A stretch of 64,000 nt of DNA from Hyphomicrobiales bacterium (GTDB lineage: Bacteria > Pseudomonadota > Alphaproteobacteria > Rhizobiales > Beijerinckiaceae): NCBI GenBank assembly GCA_003963405.1, contig RXIY01000035.1, forward strand, positions 17,602 through 81,601, written 5' to 3'. Of the stretch, positions 56,839 to 64,000 are shown piece by piece. A model generated the notes under the pieces. It saw only the letters and a program-made list of their open reading frames with translations. It had not been told where the DNA came from and ran no database searches. Position numbers and translations under genes: made by a program. Each line of letters begins with the position of its first letter. The first letter of the stretch is position 1.

Positions 56839-57189
56839 CTAGTGCTCTGACATAGGCTGCGACCCGCCCATCCCTCCGCTTTGCTGTTTGGCCAATTCGT
56901 CCATCACGTCGGTCATCATTTCCATTTGTTTTTTCATTTCCGCCAACATCTGGTCTGTGTCCTTGATCCCCTCCATCATCTTCTGGTGTTGGTGAAGCTC
57001 CTGCATTTTCTTGTCCATCTGCATTTGCTGTTCATGCTTCCCCTTGTCCCTCATCCCCGCGCCTTTCATTCCTTGTTTGCCGCAGCCCATCATGCCAGGG
57101 CCGCAGTCCTCGGCGAGGGCGGGCGCTGCGCCGAATGGCGCAAGGGCGGCGATGAACATCGCGGTTCGGGCGATCCGATTTATCGACAT
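56839..57189 (-). CDS. Exported Met/His-rich protein
   Basis: A 116-residue protein with a signal peptide (about 1-26, ending ALAE). The mature region is rich in Met, Gln, Lys and His: DCGPGMMGCGKQGMKGAGMR, then QQMQMDKKMQELHQHQKMME, and many more Met. The ATG at 57189 follows AAGGAGAG at good distance. High Met, His and Cys content and export suggest periplasmic Cu(I) binding. It is downstream of the cytochrome c gene on the same strand and could belong to that operon. The family is not certain. Confidence 0.78.
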   Translation of the reverse strand: MSINRIARTAMFIAALAPFGAAPALAEDCGPGMMGCGKQGMKGAGMRDKGKHEQQMQMDKKMQELHQHQKMMEGIKDTDQMLAEMKKQMEMMTDVMDELAKQQSGGMGGSQPMSEH

Positions 57190-57274
57190 AGGGACTCTCC
57201 TTGTTAAGCTTGAGGCTTCTCGCATTTGCAGAGGCGCGCGTTCTCATAAAAAGCCGGGCTTTACGCCCTCCGTT

Positions 57275-58033
57275 CTAGTGATGCTTGTACCAGCCGATTT
57301 TCTTCAGGTCGTTCCATGCGGTTGTTTGATGGCATAGGTAGCACTGATTAACTTGCGCATTGGGTTCTTCGACCACCTTTTGCGAAACCATCCGGAAATG
57401 CTCCATATAATGGCTTGGCGGCGCCTGGTGACATTGGGCGCAATCAACCGATCGCGCAGAGGGGTGCCGGTAGCCCTCAATTGTCCACTGCTCGGTGCGA
57501 TGGCACTCGCCACATTCCACGCCGAACAGACCGACATGGCGGTCCTTTGTCTTATGACAGGTCGCGCAATCGAGCGCCGCCTCCGATGATTGACCGCGAA
57601 GCCAGCGCAGGGATTGCTCAACCGAAAGGCGAGGCGTCGCCTTTGAATCAAGCCGTGCGCGCGCGTCATGCTCGCCGAGCCGGGCGAGCAAACGATGATC
57701 CATCAGGACTGGGCGGATGGTCTCGCCTTGGTGTTCGACGTGGCACCCCCCGCATTGGCTAACATTGGCATGAAACGCCGTCGGGCGCCGCTCGAGAAGC
57801 GCCTTGTCGTTTGCGTGACATGCGGCGCATTTCGCTGTTGCGACGGCGACGCTCGGCGAGTGGCACCCGGAGCAGTTCTCGTTAAGGAACGCATGGGCGG
57901 CCGAAAGCTTGCCGGGGCTTATCAAGCCCTGCAGATTTTTAGCGTTCACCGTCACATGCAGCCGAAGGGCGCCCAGCGCGACGGCCGCGACAACGAGACC
58001 AAGCGCGGCCGCAATCCAGAGCCATTTACTCAT
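57275..58033 (-). CDS. Membrane-anchored seven-heme cytochrome c
   Basis: A 252-residue protein with an N-terminal membrane anchor (LWIAAALGLVVAAVALGAL, about 5-23). Seven CxxCH heme sites follow: CSGCH, CAACH, CGGCH, CATCH, CGECH, CAQCH and CYLCH. Many His elsewhere could be distal ligands (cytochrome c3/NapC-NrfB-like). ATG 58033 overlaps the cytochrome b stop by four bases, so the two are co-translated. It probably carries electrons in the periplasm between the membrane cytochrome b and an unknown partner. Confidence 0.9.
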   Translation of the reverse strand: MSKWLWIAAALGLVVAAVALGALRLHVTVNAKNLQGLISPGKLSAAHAFLNENCSGCHSPSVAVATAKCAACHANDKALLERRPTAFHANVSQCGGCHVEHQGETIRPVLMDHRLLARLGEHDARARLDSKATPRLSVEQSLRWLRGQSSEAALDCATCHKTKDRHVGLFGVECGECHRTEQWTIEGYRHPSARSVDCAQCHQAPPSHYMEHFRMVSQKVVEEPNAQVNQCYLCHQTTAWNDLKKIGWYKHH

Positions 58034-58785
58034 GGATGAAACCACCTCAATCCATAAAAGAGACCGGCCCAGACATGAATTCCAAGCAGGACAAAAAACA
58101 CGATCGAGACGGCGATATGCCACTTCAACCAACGGCTGGACGCCGTCTTGAACACGTCGTGCATCTTGATCGAGTACTCGAGGTCCGCCATCGCCTCCGC
58201 TAAGCGGAGCGCCCGCGCCGCGGTTGCGTCTCCTATGCCTTCCAAGGCGGCGCTCGGAAGAAAGAACCCGGCGACGAGGCGGCTCGTTAAGCCCGCGGTT
58301 GCCACGCCGGGCGCGGCCCTGCGCCCAAGATCGATCGAGACGGCGTCATATTGCGCTTGCAGCTTCGAAAGCGCCTCCCTTTTCTCACGCAGCTCCTGAG
58401 CGACCGCGTTGAACAGATAGCGTCCGACATATCCGGTGAACACGACTAGCATCATCGCGGCGGTCAGCAGCATCCCCAAGGGGCTCTGGAACTTGTGCCC
58501 GGTATGCAGCAGAGCGAGGATTGCGCCGACTATTCCCGTGTAGACATGCCAGGCGAGCATGGTCCTTAGCGAGACTTTCCCTGTAAGCGCCTTCTGTAAC
58601 GGGCCCACGCGTTTAACGAGCGCATAGGCTGATCCGCTCAGCATGAGGAGCGCGCCGGACACTCCCAGAGCCCCGCCGGCGAGCGAGCCCGCAAATCGCG
58701 TCGAGCGATGCACGAAGAATCCGAGCGCGAGGATCAGCATAAGAACGATTAGACCGCTTATGACGACGCGCTCGCGTTCCTGCAT
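58030..58785 (-). CDS. Di-heme cytochrome b-type membrane subunit
   Basis: A 251-residue protein with about five spans. Two pairs of His are spaced by 14 residues: H80/H94 in LAWHVYTGIVGAILALLHTG and H223/H237 in KWHIAVSIVFFVLLGIHVWA. This is the standard spacing for transmembrane bis-His heme b sites. A long soluble loop (about 128-205) separates them. It sits between a cytosolic-facing reductase and a periplasmic cytochrome c, so it is likely the electron wire across the membrane. Overlaps the cytochrome c start. Confidence 0.85.
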   Translation of the reverse strand: MQERERVVISGLIVLMLILALGFFVHRSTRFAGSLAGGALGVSGALLMLSGSAYALVKRVGPLQKALTGKVSLRTMLAWHVYTGIVGAILALLHTGHKFQSPLGMLLTAAMMLVVFTGYVGRYLFNAVAQELREKREALSKLQAQYDAVSIDLGRRAAPGVATAGLTSRLVAGFFLPSAALEGIGDATAARALRLAEAMADLEYSIKMHDVFKTASSRWLKWHIAVSIVFFVLLGIHVWAGLFYGLRWFHP

Positions 58786-58788
58786 AAG

Positions 58789-60762
58789 CTACGCCTCCAC
58801 TGTGACATCCGCCGAGGCCTTCGCCTGGCAAGCGAGAATGAACCCGAGCGCCTTGTCTTCGGCGGCCAAGCCATCCTCGACCGCCATGGTGACCTCGCCG
58901 GACAGGAGTTTGATCTTGCAGACCCCGCAGTATCCTTGTCGGCACGAGTAATCGATGTTGACGCCGACGTCCTCAGAGGCGTCCAGGATTGTTTTGTCGG
59001 CGGGCAACGGCGCTGTCTTGCCTGAACGGACGAAGCTGCATATTGGGGCGGCGACCGCCGAAGGAGCGGATATTGGCGAACCGGGAGGGCGCGGAAGGCC
59101 TGGCTCCGGGGTGAGAAACGTCTCAGTTCTCACTTGGTCGGGCGGAACCCCGACTTCGCTGAGAATAGTTTTGACCGCCTGCATCATCGGCGGCGGTCCG
59201 CAAAGATGGATAAGACGGCCGCTGAGGTCAGGGACCGCCTGGACGAGCAGATCCTTCGTGATATAGCCGCGGGGCCCGGTCCATAGAGGCGAATCCTCGT
59301 CGCTGAGCACGAAAGCTACGTGAAGGTTTGGGTGGCGCCGAACAAGATACTCGAGCTCTTCGCGATAAATCACATCTTTCAAGCTGGCGCAGGCGTAAAC
59401 GAGAAATATGCCCCCTGCCCAACTCTGGTCAGTGAGGTAGCGCAAAGCGCTCATCAGCGGGGTAATGCCCACTCCGCCCGCGATGAACACAATGCTCGGG
59501 GCTTCCGCGCCGCGGAAACTGAATTTGCCGTAGGGGCCCGACGCTTCCAGAAGGTCGCCCGCCTTCACCTGCTCATGCAAGAACGCCGAGACGGCGCCAT
59601 GCGGGGCGCGCTTGACCGTTATCTCGCACCAACCGCGGCAGCACGGCGAAGAGGAGATCGAATAGGAGCGTTTTGCTTCTTTTCCTTCGGTCGTGACAGA
59701 AATGGTGAGGAACTGGCCCGGCTGGAAAACAAAAGGGAGATCGCCCCCGGCCGGATGCATGAGGCGAAAGGTGCGAACGTCGGCTGTCTCTTGAAAGATC
59801 TGAGCCACACGGAGTTGCCCAGACCAGCGCCCGGCCGGAAGGCCGGCCGGCGCGACGACCTTATACTCTGCCGGCGGCGGCGCCGGGAACGCCGTAAGAG
59901 CGGCTTCGGGAGCAGCGCCCGGCGCACGCGGCGAACGGGCGGCTGGAGCGATTTCGGAGACAACCCGCTTGCCGGTCGTAAGCGACGTCAACAAGGCTTC
60001 TGCGCGGCTGATCCGGCGAAACGACATCCAGATCATGGCCCCTGCAAAGGTCAGAAGGATGAGCATAACGACGTAGTGAAACCACGACAGCCCGAAGAGA
60101 CCGTGGGGCGCCTCCGCGGCGGGCGGCGCGCGGAGAGTCATTTCGCGTTTAAACCACTGAAGCGCCACGCTGCGAAGCGCCTTGCCGTCGGCCAACGCTC
60201 GATGCGCCGCAACGCCGCTCTCAAACTGCGCGAGCCCTTGGCGCATCCGCGCCGTCGCGTCCTCGGCTGCGCGAATATCGCCCGACGCCGCCGAGTCTGA
60301 CAGCGCCTCCATGCCCTTCGACAGAAGGTTTTTGCCTGCCGTCATGCGTTCGCGGGCCTGGCGCAGCAGTTCCTCACGTTTCTCGGGGGGCAGCTGCGGG
60401 GGGAGCGACATGAGCGAGGGGTAAAGCTCCTTTGGCGGCGGCGCTCCCATTTCGCGCATCATTTCGCCCATCATTCCGCCCATGCCGCCGCCTGGCGGGC
60501 TTTGAGCTGGCGGGCTTTGAGCTGGCGCGCTTTGAGCTGGCGCGCTTGGAGCAGGCGGGTTTTGATTAGGCGCGTTCGGAGACGCGCTTGGCTTCGACGA
60601 CTCAGGTTGCGCTTTGCTCGGATGATGGGCTTCATGCCCTGTCGGCGCCTCGGCGCGCCCAGGCGACGCAAGCATGACGGCAACGACGACGATCCAGACT
60701 CTCGAGCCTATGGCGCTCACCGCGACGGCGCTGGCAAACCAGCCAAGCCCTCGAGATTTCAT
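58789..60762 (-). CDS. Membrane flavin/[2Fe-2S] NAD(P)H reductase with an exported Met/Pro-rich domain
   Basis: A 657-residue protein. An N-terminal membrane span or signal (about 10-33) is followed by a long extracytoplasmic Pro/Ser/Met-rich region (including APAQ-type repeats and GGGMGGMMGEMMREMG), a helical part, and a second span at about 228-248 (WFHYVVMLILLTFAGAMIW). Then comes a ferredoxin-NADP reductase module: FQPGQFLTISV and RSYSISSSP for FAD, IVFIAGGVGITPLMSALRYL for NAD(P)H. It ends with a plant-type [2Fe-2S] domain (SCRQGYCGVCKIKLLSGE, later LAC). Electrons would pass NAD(P)H to FAD to Fe-S to the cytochrome b next door. It overlaps the DUF3141 stop. Confidence 0.85.
   Translation of the reverse strand: MKSRGLGWFASAVAVSAIGSRVWIVVVAVMLASPGRAEAPTGHEAHHPSKAQPESSKPSASPNAPNQNPPAPSAPAQSAPAQSPPAQSPPGGGMGGMMGEMMREMGAPPPKELYPSLMSLPPQLPPEKREELLRQARERMTAGKNLLSKGMEALSDSAASGDIRAAEDATARMRQGLAQFESGVAAHRALADGKALRSVALQWFKREMTLRAPPAAEAPHGLFGLSWFHYVVMLILLTFAGAMIWMSFRRISRAEALLTSLTTGKRVVSEIAPAARSPRAPGAAPEAALTAFPAPPPAEYKVVAPAGLPAGRWSGQLRVAQIFQETADVRTFRLMHPAGGDLPFVFQPGQFLTISVTTEGKEAKRSYSISSSPCCRGWCEITVKRAPHGAVSAFLHEQVKAGDLLEASGPYGKFSFRGAEAPSIVFIAGGVGITPLMSALRYLTDQSWAGGIFLVYACASLKDVIYREELEYLVRRHPNLHVAFVLSDEDSPLWTGPRGYITKDLLVQAVPDLSGRLIHLCGPPPMMQAVKTILSEVGVPPDQVRTETFLTPEPGLPRPPGSPISAPSAVAAPICSFVRSGKTAPLPADKTILDASEDVGVNIDYSCRQGYCGVCKIKLLSGEVTMAVEDGLAAEDKALGFILACQAKASADVTVEA
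60487..60545 (-). repeat. Short tandem repeats encoding the APAQ/PPAQ tract
   Basis: Four or more near-identical 15-bp units (core GAGCTGGCGGGCTTT, or GAGCTGGCGCGCTTT) lie in tandem within the reductase gene and encode a five-residue SxPAQ-type repeat in its Pro-rich exported segment. Low-complexity linkers often expand this way. Confidence 0.75.
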
Positions 60763-62564
60763 GAAGGCCTCGCGGATGGAGCAGCCGGCGCGCCATAGAG
60801 CCTTGTAAAGGCGGCTTCCTCAAGCGAGTCGCGCAGCCTGCGCGCGTCCTCGATCGCTTCAGCGGTCTGTTCGATCGCTTGCCGCTCCCAAGCCATAAAC
60901 ATGCTGTTGGGCGAAAGCGGCGTCCTGCTCTTCTCGATTATCTCCGCCATCTCGGCCAGTCCTCGCATCCACGGCGCGAAAGACGTCGCGAAAAGATATC
61001 GGCTCATGCGCATCGGATGGAGCCATTCGAGCAGCGTGGCGCCCCAAGGGTTGGCGAAGCTGCGAACGACCGGACTGAAAAAGGTCGCATAAAGCGCCGC
61101 GTTTGCTTCAGAGGCTCGTCGGACCCGCTCGAAGGCGTCAGAGGGCCCGATCTTGGGCAAATCCTCGATCTTTCGTCTTTCGAAGCGGACCGAATATTGC
61201 GGCTTGCGGCAGTCCGGGCTGCCCGAAGGGTTGTCGATCTTCATCTCATAGAGACCTGGCGCGAGGGATTCGATCTCTTCAAGGCTTTCGAGGATCGCTC
61301 GGTGTTCCAGGCGCGCCACTTTGGCGGACACGAAGATGCCCAGATGACCGGCATGAGGGTTCGTCAGATAGACGATCCTTTGCCCGGCCGCTTCGAGATC
61401 GTCGGTGTCCTTGTAGACAGCCGGAATCCACCCTAACGCCTGTTGGGGCGGCGTGATGTTGTCGCCATAGGAGGCGAAGATGACGAGCGGGTTGCTTATC
61501 CGTCGCAAATCGGCCGCGCAGCCGCCTTTGCAAATCGGAAATCTGCCTTCTTCGAGCTTATTGCCGATAAACAGATTTTCCACGATGGCAAGTATCTCTT
61601 CCCGGCTCAGGAAATAGAAGCCACCCCACCAACGTTCGAACTCGAGAAAGCGCTCGCGCTCGGAGTCGATATGAGTGAAGAGACTCGCATATTTTTCAAA
61701 AACCGCCTCGAGTTTGAGATTCTCGAAATTGGCGACAAGCCAAGCGCCATCGAAGCGGCCGTCGCCGAGATCGGCTAAGAGATGTGCGATCCATGCGCCC
61801 CCAACCAGACCTGCGGCGAGGCGCATCGGATTGACGTCTGACGCGACCGCCCAGTAGGAAAGCGGCGAACCGTTCAATACGGCCGTCCCGACGAGGCCCT
61901 TGCAATCCGCCGAAAGCAGCGTGATCGCCCAGCCGGCCTGACAATTGCCGTAAAGGATTGGGGGCGCGCCAGGATGGCGCTTCGCCACTTCCTCGACAAA
62001 GCGCCTCAAGGCGTCCAGCACGACGCTGAGCGTTTGGCCTGGACAGGGTTCCGGGAAAAAGGTCACGAAATAGACGACGTGACCTTCATGCATGGCCATC
62101 CCGACTTCCGAATCGCGCTTGAAACCCCCGATCCCTGGCCCATGGCCGGCGCGCGGATCGATGATGACGACAGGCGGCTTTGAAAGATCGACGCAGGCCT
62201 CAAAGCAGGCGTCGCCGATCCGCGAAATACGCAGGAGCGCGTAATTGGCAGGCGATTCGAAACGCCGGGCGTCGAGCACCATCTCGTAATCGAAATCGAG
62301 CAGCGGCGGCTTGCCGGCGCGCTCATGCGCGATCATGTTGTCAGCCCGACGCCGCAGCGTGTCCCAGAACAGGATCGAGCGTTCGAAGAGGTCGCGTTGG
62401 TAGGCCAAAGCTTCTTGTAGAAGGCTCGCCACGGGCGTTTCTAACAGCGGCGGGGTCCCCGTTGCATCCGCCGTAAGAGGGCTACCGCAAGCAGGCTTGA
62501 GAGGCGCGCCGCAGGACGTCTTCGTCGTGAGCGAGCTCGCAGGCTGGCGCGCCGTTCGTTCCAT
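60759..62564 (-). CDS. DUF3141 alpha/beta-hydrolase-type protein
   Basis: A 601-residue protein of the DUF3141 family, which shares the alpha/beta-hydrolase fold with poly-3-hydroxybutyrate synthases and depolymerases. Recognisable are VVIIDPRAGHGPGIGGFKRD, HEGHVVYFVTFFPEPCPGQT, a nucleophile-like elbow ILYGNCQAGWAITLL with Cys, and NPLVIFASYGDNITPPQQAL plus NPHAGHLGIFVSAKVA for the Asp and His. The catalytic Cys resembles the PHB synthase lipase-box Cys. Longer members of about 750-800 residues exist, so a C-terminal part seems absent here. It is the first gene of the minus-strand redox operon, which is a surprising neighbour. Confidence 0.82.
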   Translation of the reverse strand: MERTARQPASSLTTKTSCGAPLKPACGSPLTADATGTPPLLETPVASLLQEALAYQRDLFERSILFWDTLRRRADNMIAHERAGKPPLLDFDYEMVLDARRFESPANYALLRISRIGDACFEACVDLSKPPVVIIDPRAGHGPGIGGFKRDSEVGMAMHEGHVVYFVTFFPEPCPGQTLSVVLDALRRFVEEVAKRHPGAPPILYGNCQAGWAITLLSADCKGLVGTAVLNGSPLSYWAVASDVNPMRLAAGLVGGAWIAHLLADLGDGRFDGAWLVANFENLKLEAVFEKYASLFTHIDSERERFLEFERWWGGFYFLSREEILAIVENLFIGNKLEEGRFPICKGGCAADLRRISNPLVIFASYGDNITPPQQALGWIPAVYKDTDDLEAAGQRIVYLTNPHAGHLGIFVSAKVARLEHRAILESLEEIESLAPGLYEMKIDNPSGSPDCRKPQYSVRFERRKIEDLPKIGPSDAFERVRRASEANAALYATFFSPVVRSFANPWGATLLEWLHPMRMSRYLFATSFAPWMRGLAEMAEIIEKSRTPLSPNSMFMAWERQAIEQTAEAIEDARRLRDSLEEAAFTRLYGAPAAPSARPS

Positions 62565-62893
62565 CTGACCGCCTCTTCTTAACCCTATAGCTCGTAGGAG
62601 CCCAGCTAAGCAACATTGCCGCTTCGACGCGCGCAATCAAGATGCCGAGTGGTCTTGGCCCTTGGCTCAGTTGCTATCTCAGTCTGAGCGCCAAGCGGCC
62701 CTTGGGGACGGGAGCCTTTGGTCGCGCCAGGCGGAAGATCTCGAGCTCGCCGCCGCTCTATTGATCCCCAATGACCGGGCCGCCAACATCACACAACGCC
62801 GCGCGGCAAGATCTTGTGGAGATCAACCCACGGACAGAGAAATGGCTGACGTCAAGCTGGACTTAACTCGGGGTTAACGGCGATAACCACGAC
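62565..62893. other. Intergenic region between divergent genes
   Basis: About 330 bases separating the minus-strand redox operon from the plus-strand efflux lipoprotein. No gene is recognised; promoters for both should be here. Confidence 0.5.
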
Positions 62894-64000
62894 ATGCTTC
62901 CAAAGCGTCGCGCTGTTCTGATCTGCCTTCTTGGCTGCTTGCCCGCTCTGAGCGGCTGCGTGCTCGCGCCCCCAGAAATCGTCGAAGAAAGGGAAAAGCT
63001 GGCGGCGACTGGCGCGACCTTCGAGCCTCCAGTGGAAATCCGAGACCTTCCCGAGTTACCGCTTCGGCCAAGTTGGCAGGACATGCTTTGTCGGGCCTTT
63101 CTCGCCAATGGCGACCTCGAGTCGTCTTATTTCAACTGGAAAGGGGCGCTGATCCAGGTCAACCAGGCTGCGGCCTGGCCCAACAGCCGAGTCGCGTTGA
63201 GCTACAGTTACATGTTCTCCCGAGAGAACATGAAAGCCTGGGATCGCATGACGATCAGCGCGGGGTTCGATCCGTCGATGAACCTGCAGCTGCCGATCAA
63301 AGTAGAAGCGGCGGGTCGGGTGGCGTTCGAGGCGGCCAGAGAAGCTGGCGAAAGATTCAGGGTCGCCAAATTCGACCTTCAAAGACGCGTCCTCAATGCC
63401 TATCTCGACCTTGCGCTCGCTGCGGAGCGAGCCCGCATCGAGCGGGATAACGTCAATCTTCTCAAGCAACTGGCGGCTTCCGCAGCGGCTCGGGCGCAAG
63501 CCGGCGGGCCGATGCAGGACCTGTTGAAGGTAGAGACGGACTCGGAATTGGCGAAAAACAACCTGCGCAATTTGGAGGCGGAGGTGCGCTCGGCGCGTAG
63601 CGTGCTGAACGGTCTCCTGGCGCGTGATCCTACTGCGCCGCTCGAGGTCGTCGGCTTGCCGCCGCCACGCTCGGTCATCCGAGATGATTCCCGGTTGATC
63701 GCGATAGCGGTTGACCGCAATCCGGAATTAGCGGCGCTCGCGCGTCAGGTCGCCGGGCGCGAAAACGCCGTCGAGCAGGCGCTTCTTGCCTATTTGCCGG
63801 ATATCAGCCCAACCTTCAGCATCAATGGCAGCATTTCCCAGACAGTCGGGGCCATGGTGATGCTGCCGACAACTTTGCCGCAGATCCAGGCGTCCATTGA
63901 CAACGCCGAAGCGATGGTCCGATCGGCTCAGGCGGTGATTCGCCAGACAGGAAACGACAGGGCTGCAAGCTTCGTCGCCGCGCTTTATTTCATGCGCAAC
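62894..64000 (+). CDS. TolC-type outer-membrane efflux lipoprotein, runs off the window
   Basis: A frame open from ATG 62894 to the last base (369 codons, no stop in the window). The N-terminus is a lipoprotein signal with lipobox LSGC at about residues 18-21. The body is TolC-like: VEAAGRVAFEAAREAGERFR, LNAYLDLALAAERARIERD, ETDSELAKNNLRNLEAEVRS and NGLLARDPTAPLEV. A second half begins near residue 270 and continues past the edge. It is a NodT/CusC-style lipid-anchored outer-membrane factor. It would need an RND pump and adaptor, which may lie just beyond the window. Confidence 0.85.
   Translation, partial: MLPKRRAVLICLLGCLPALSGCVLAPPEIVEEREKLAATGATFEPPVEIRDLPELPLRPSWQDMLCRAFLANGDLESSYFNWKGALIQVNQAAAWPNSRVALSYSYMFSRENMKAWDRMTISAGFDPSMNLQLPIKVEAAGRVAFEAAREAGERFRVAKFDLQRRVLNAYLDLALAAERARIERDNVNLLKQLAASAAARAQAGGPMQDLLKVETDSELAKNNLRNLEAEVRSARSVLNGLLARDPTAPLEVVGLPPPRSVIRDDSRLIAIAVDRNPELAALARQVAGRENAVEQALLAYLPDISPTFSINGSISQTVGAMVMLPTTLPQIQASIDNAEAMVRSAQAVIRQTGNDRAASFVAALYFMRN

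Overview
The window is high-GC DNA with dense, translationally coupled genes. The protein families point to an alphaproteobacterium, most likely a methanotroph of the Methylocystis/Methylosinus type. This is inferred from the copper-centred gene content, a DUF3141 protein and a laterally mobile N-type ATPase; no 16S gene or methane monooxygenase is present. Decayed genes, insertion sequences and several metal-resistance modules suggest a plasmid or a genomic island rather than core chromosome.

Layout. 0.3-4.6 kb: a mercury-resistance operon (merR, a 37-codon ORF, merT, merP, merA) bracketed by two broken pieces of an scpB-like gene. 4.8-9.8 kb: a cobalamin riboswitch followed by a B12 uptake and salvage operon (btuB, two unknown genes, cbiZ, a PduO-type adenosyltransferase). 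9.8-14.9 kb: metal-handling genes and debris (broken CDF exporter, DUF305 protein, multicopper oxidase fused to a DUF4396 membrane domain, His/Trp/Gly repeat protein, half of a Csp-like copper-storage protein, a small exported protein). 15-22 kb: an unknown protein, a TonB-dependent receptor, a zinc-ribbon protein, a nuclease-like gene and a complete IS5-family element. 22.2-28.3 kb: a DUF2933 protein, a copper P-type ATPase, a YeeE pair (one frameshifted), a FadL-type porin and an OsmC protein. 28-31.4 kb: two more copies of the small exported family, an IS1031-type element and transposase remnants. 31.5-41.2 kb: a Cus-type copper/silver efflux cluster with accessory periplasmic proteins. 41.2-48.9 kb: an RNase-like MBL protein, an AMP/thymidine phosphorylase and a PRPP synthetase in a tight operon, then an MgtC/DUF4010 protein, a truncated PEP synthase, a PfkB kinase and a membrane protein. 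49.1-56.7 kb: a complete N-ATPase operon in the order D-C-Q-R-B-E-F-A-G. 56.8-62.6 kb (minus strand): DUF3141 protein, flavin/[2Fe-2S] reductase, di-heme cytochrome b, seven-heme cytochrome c and a Met-rich peptide. 62.9 kb to the end: a TolC-type lipoprotein that runs off the window.

The genes read as a toolkit for metals and bioenergetics. Copper is exported by the P-type ATPase and CusABC, oxidised by the multicopper oxidase and possibly bound by several small His-, Met- or Cys-rich periplasmic proteins. Mercury is reduced by MerA. The N-ATPase and the NAD(P)H-to-cytochrome c chain act at the inner membrane.

The most unusual observation is the N-ATPase subunit a. It is encoded as one continuous reading frame with an N-terminal signal-like segment and seven TPR repeats, in a topology compatible with a periplasmic TPR domain fixed to the stator. 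Second is a family of three small exported proteins that share a GGHxR...HRDWS...VCWxW signature and are scattered among the copper genes.
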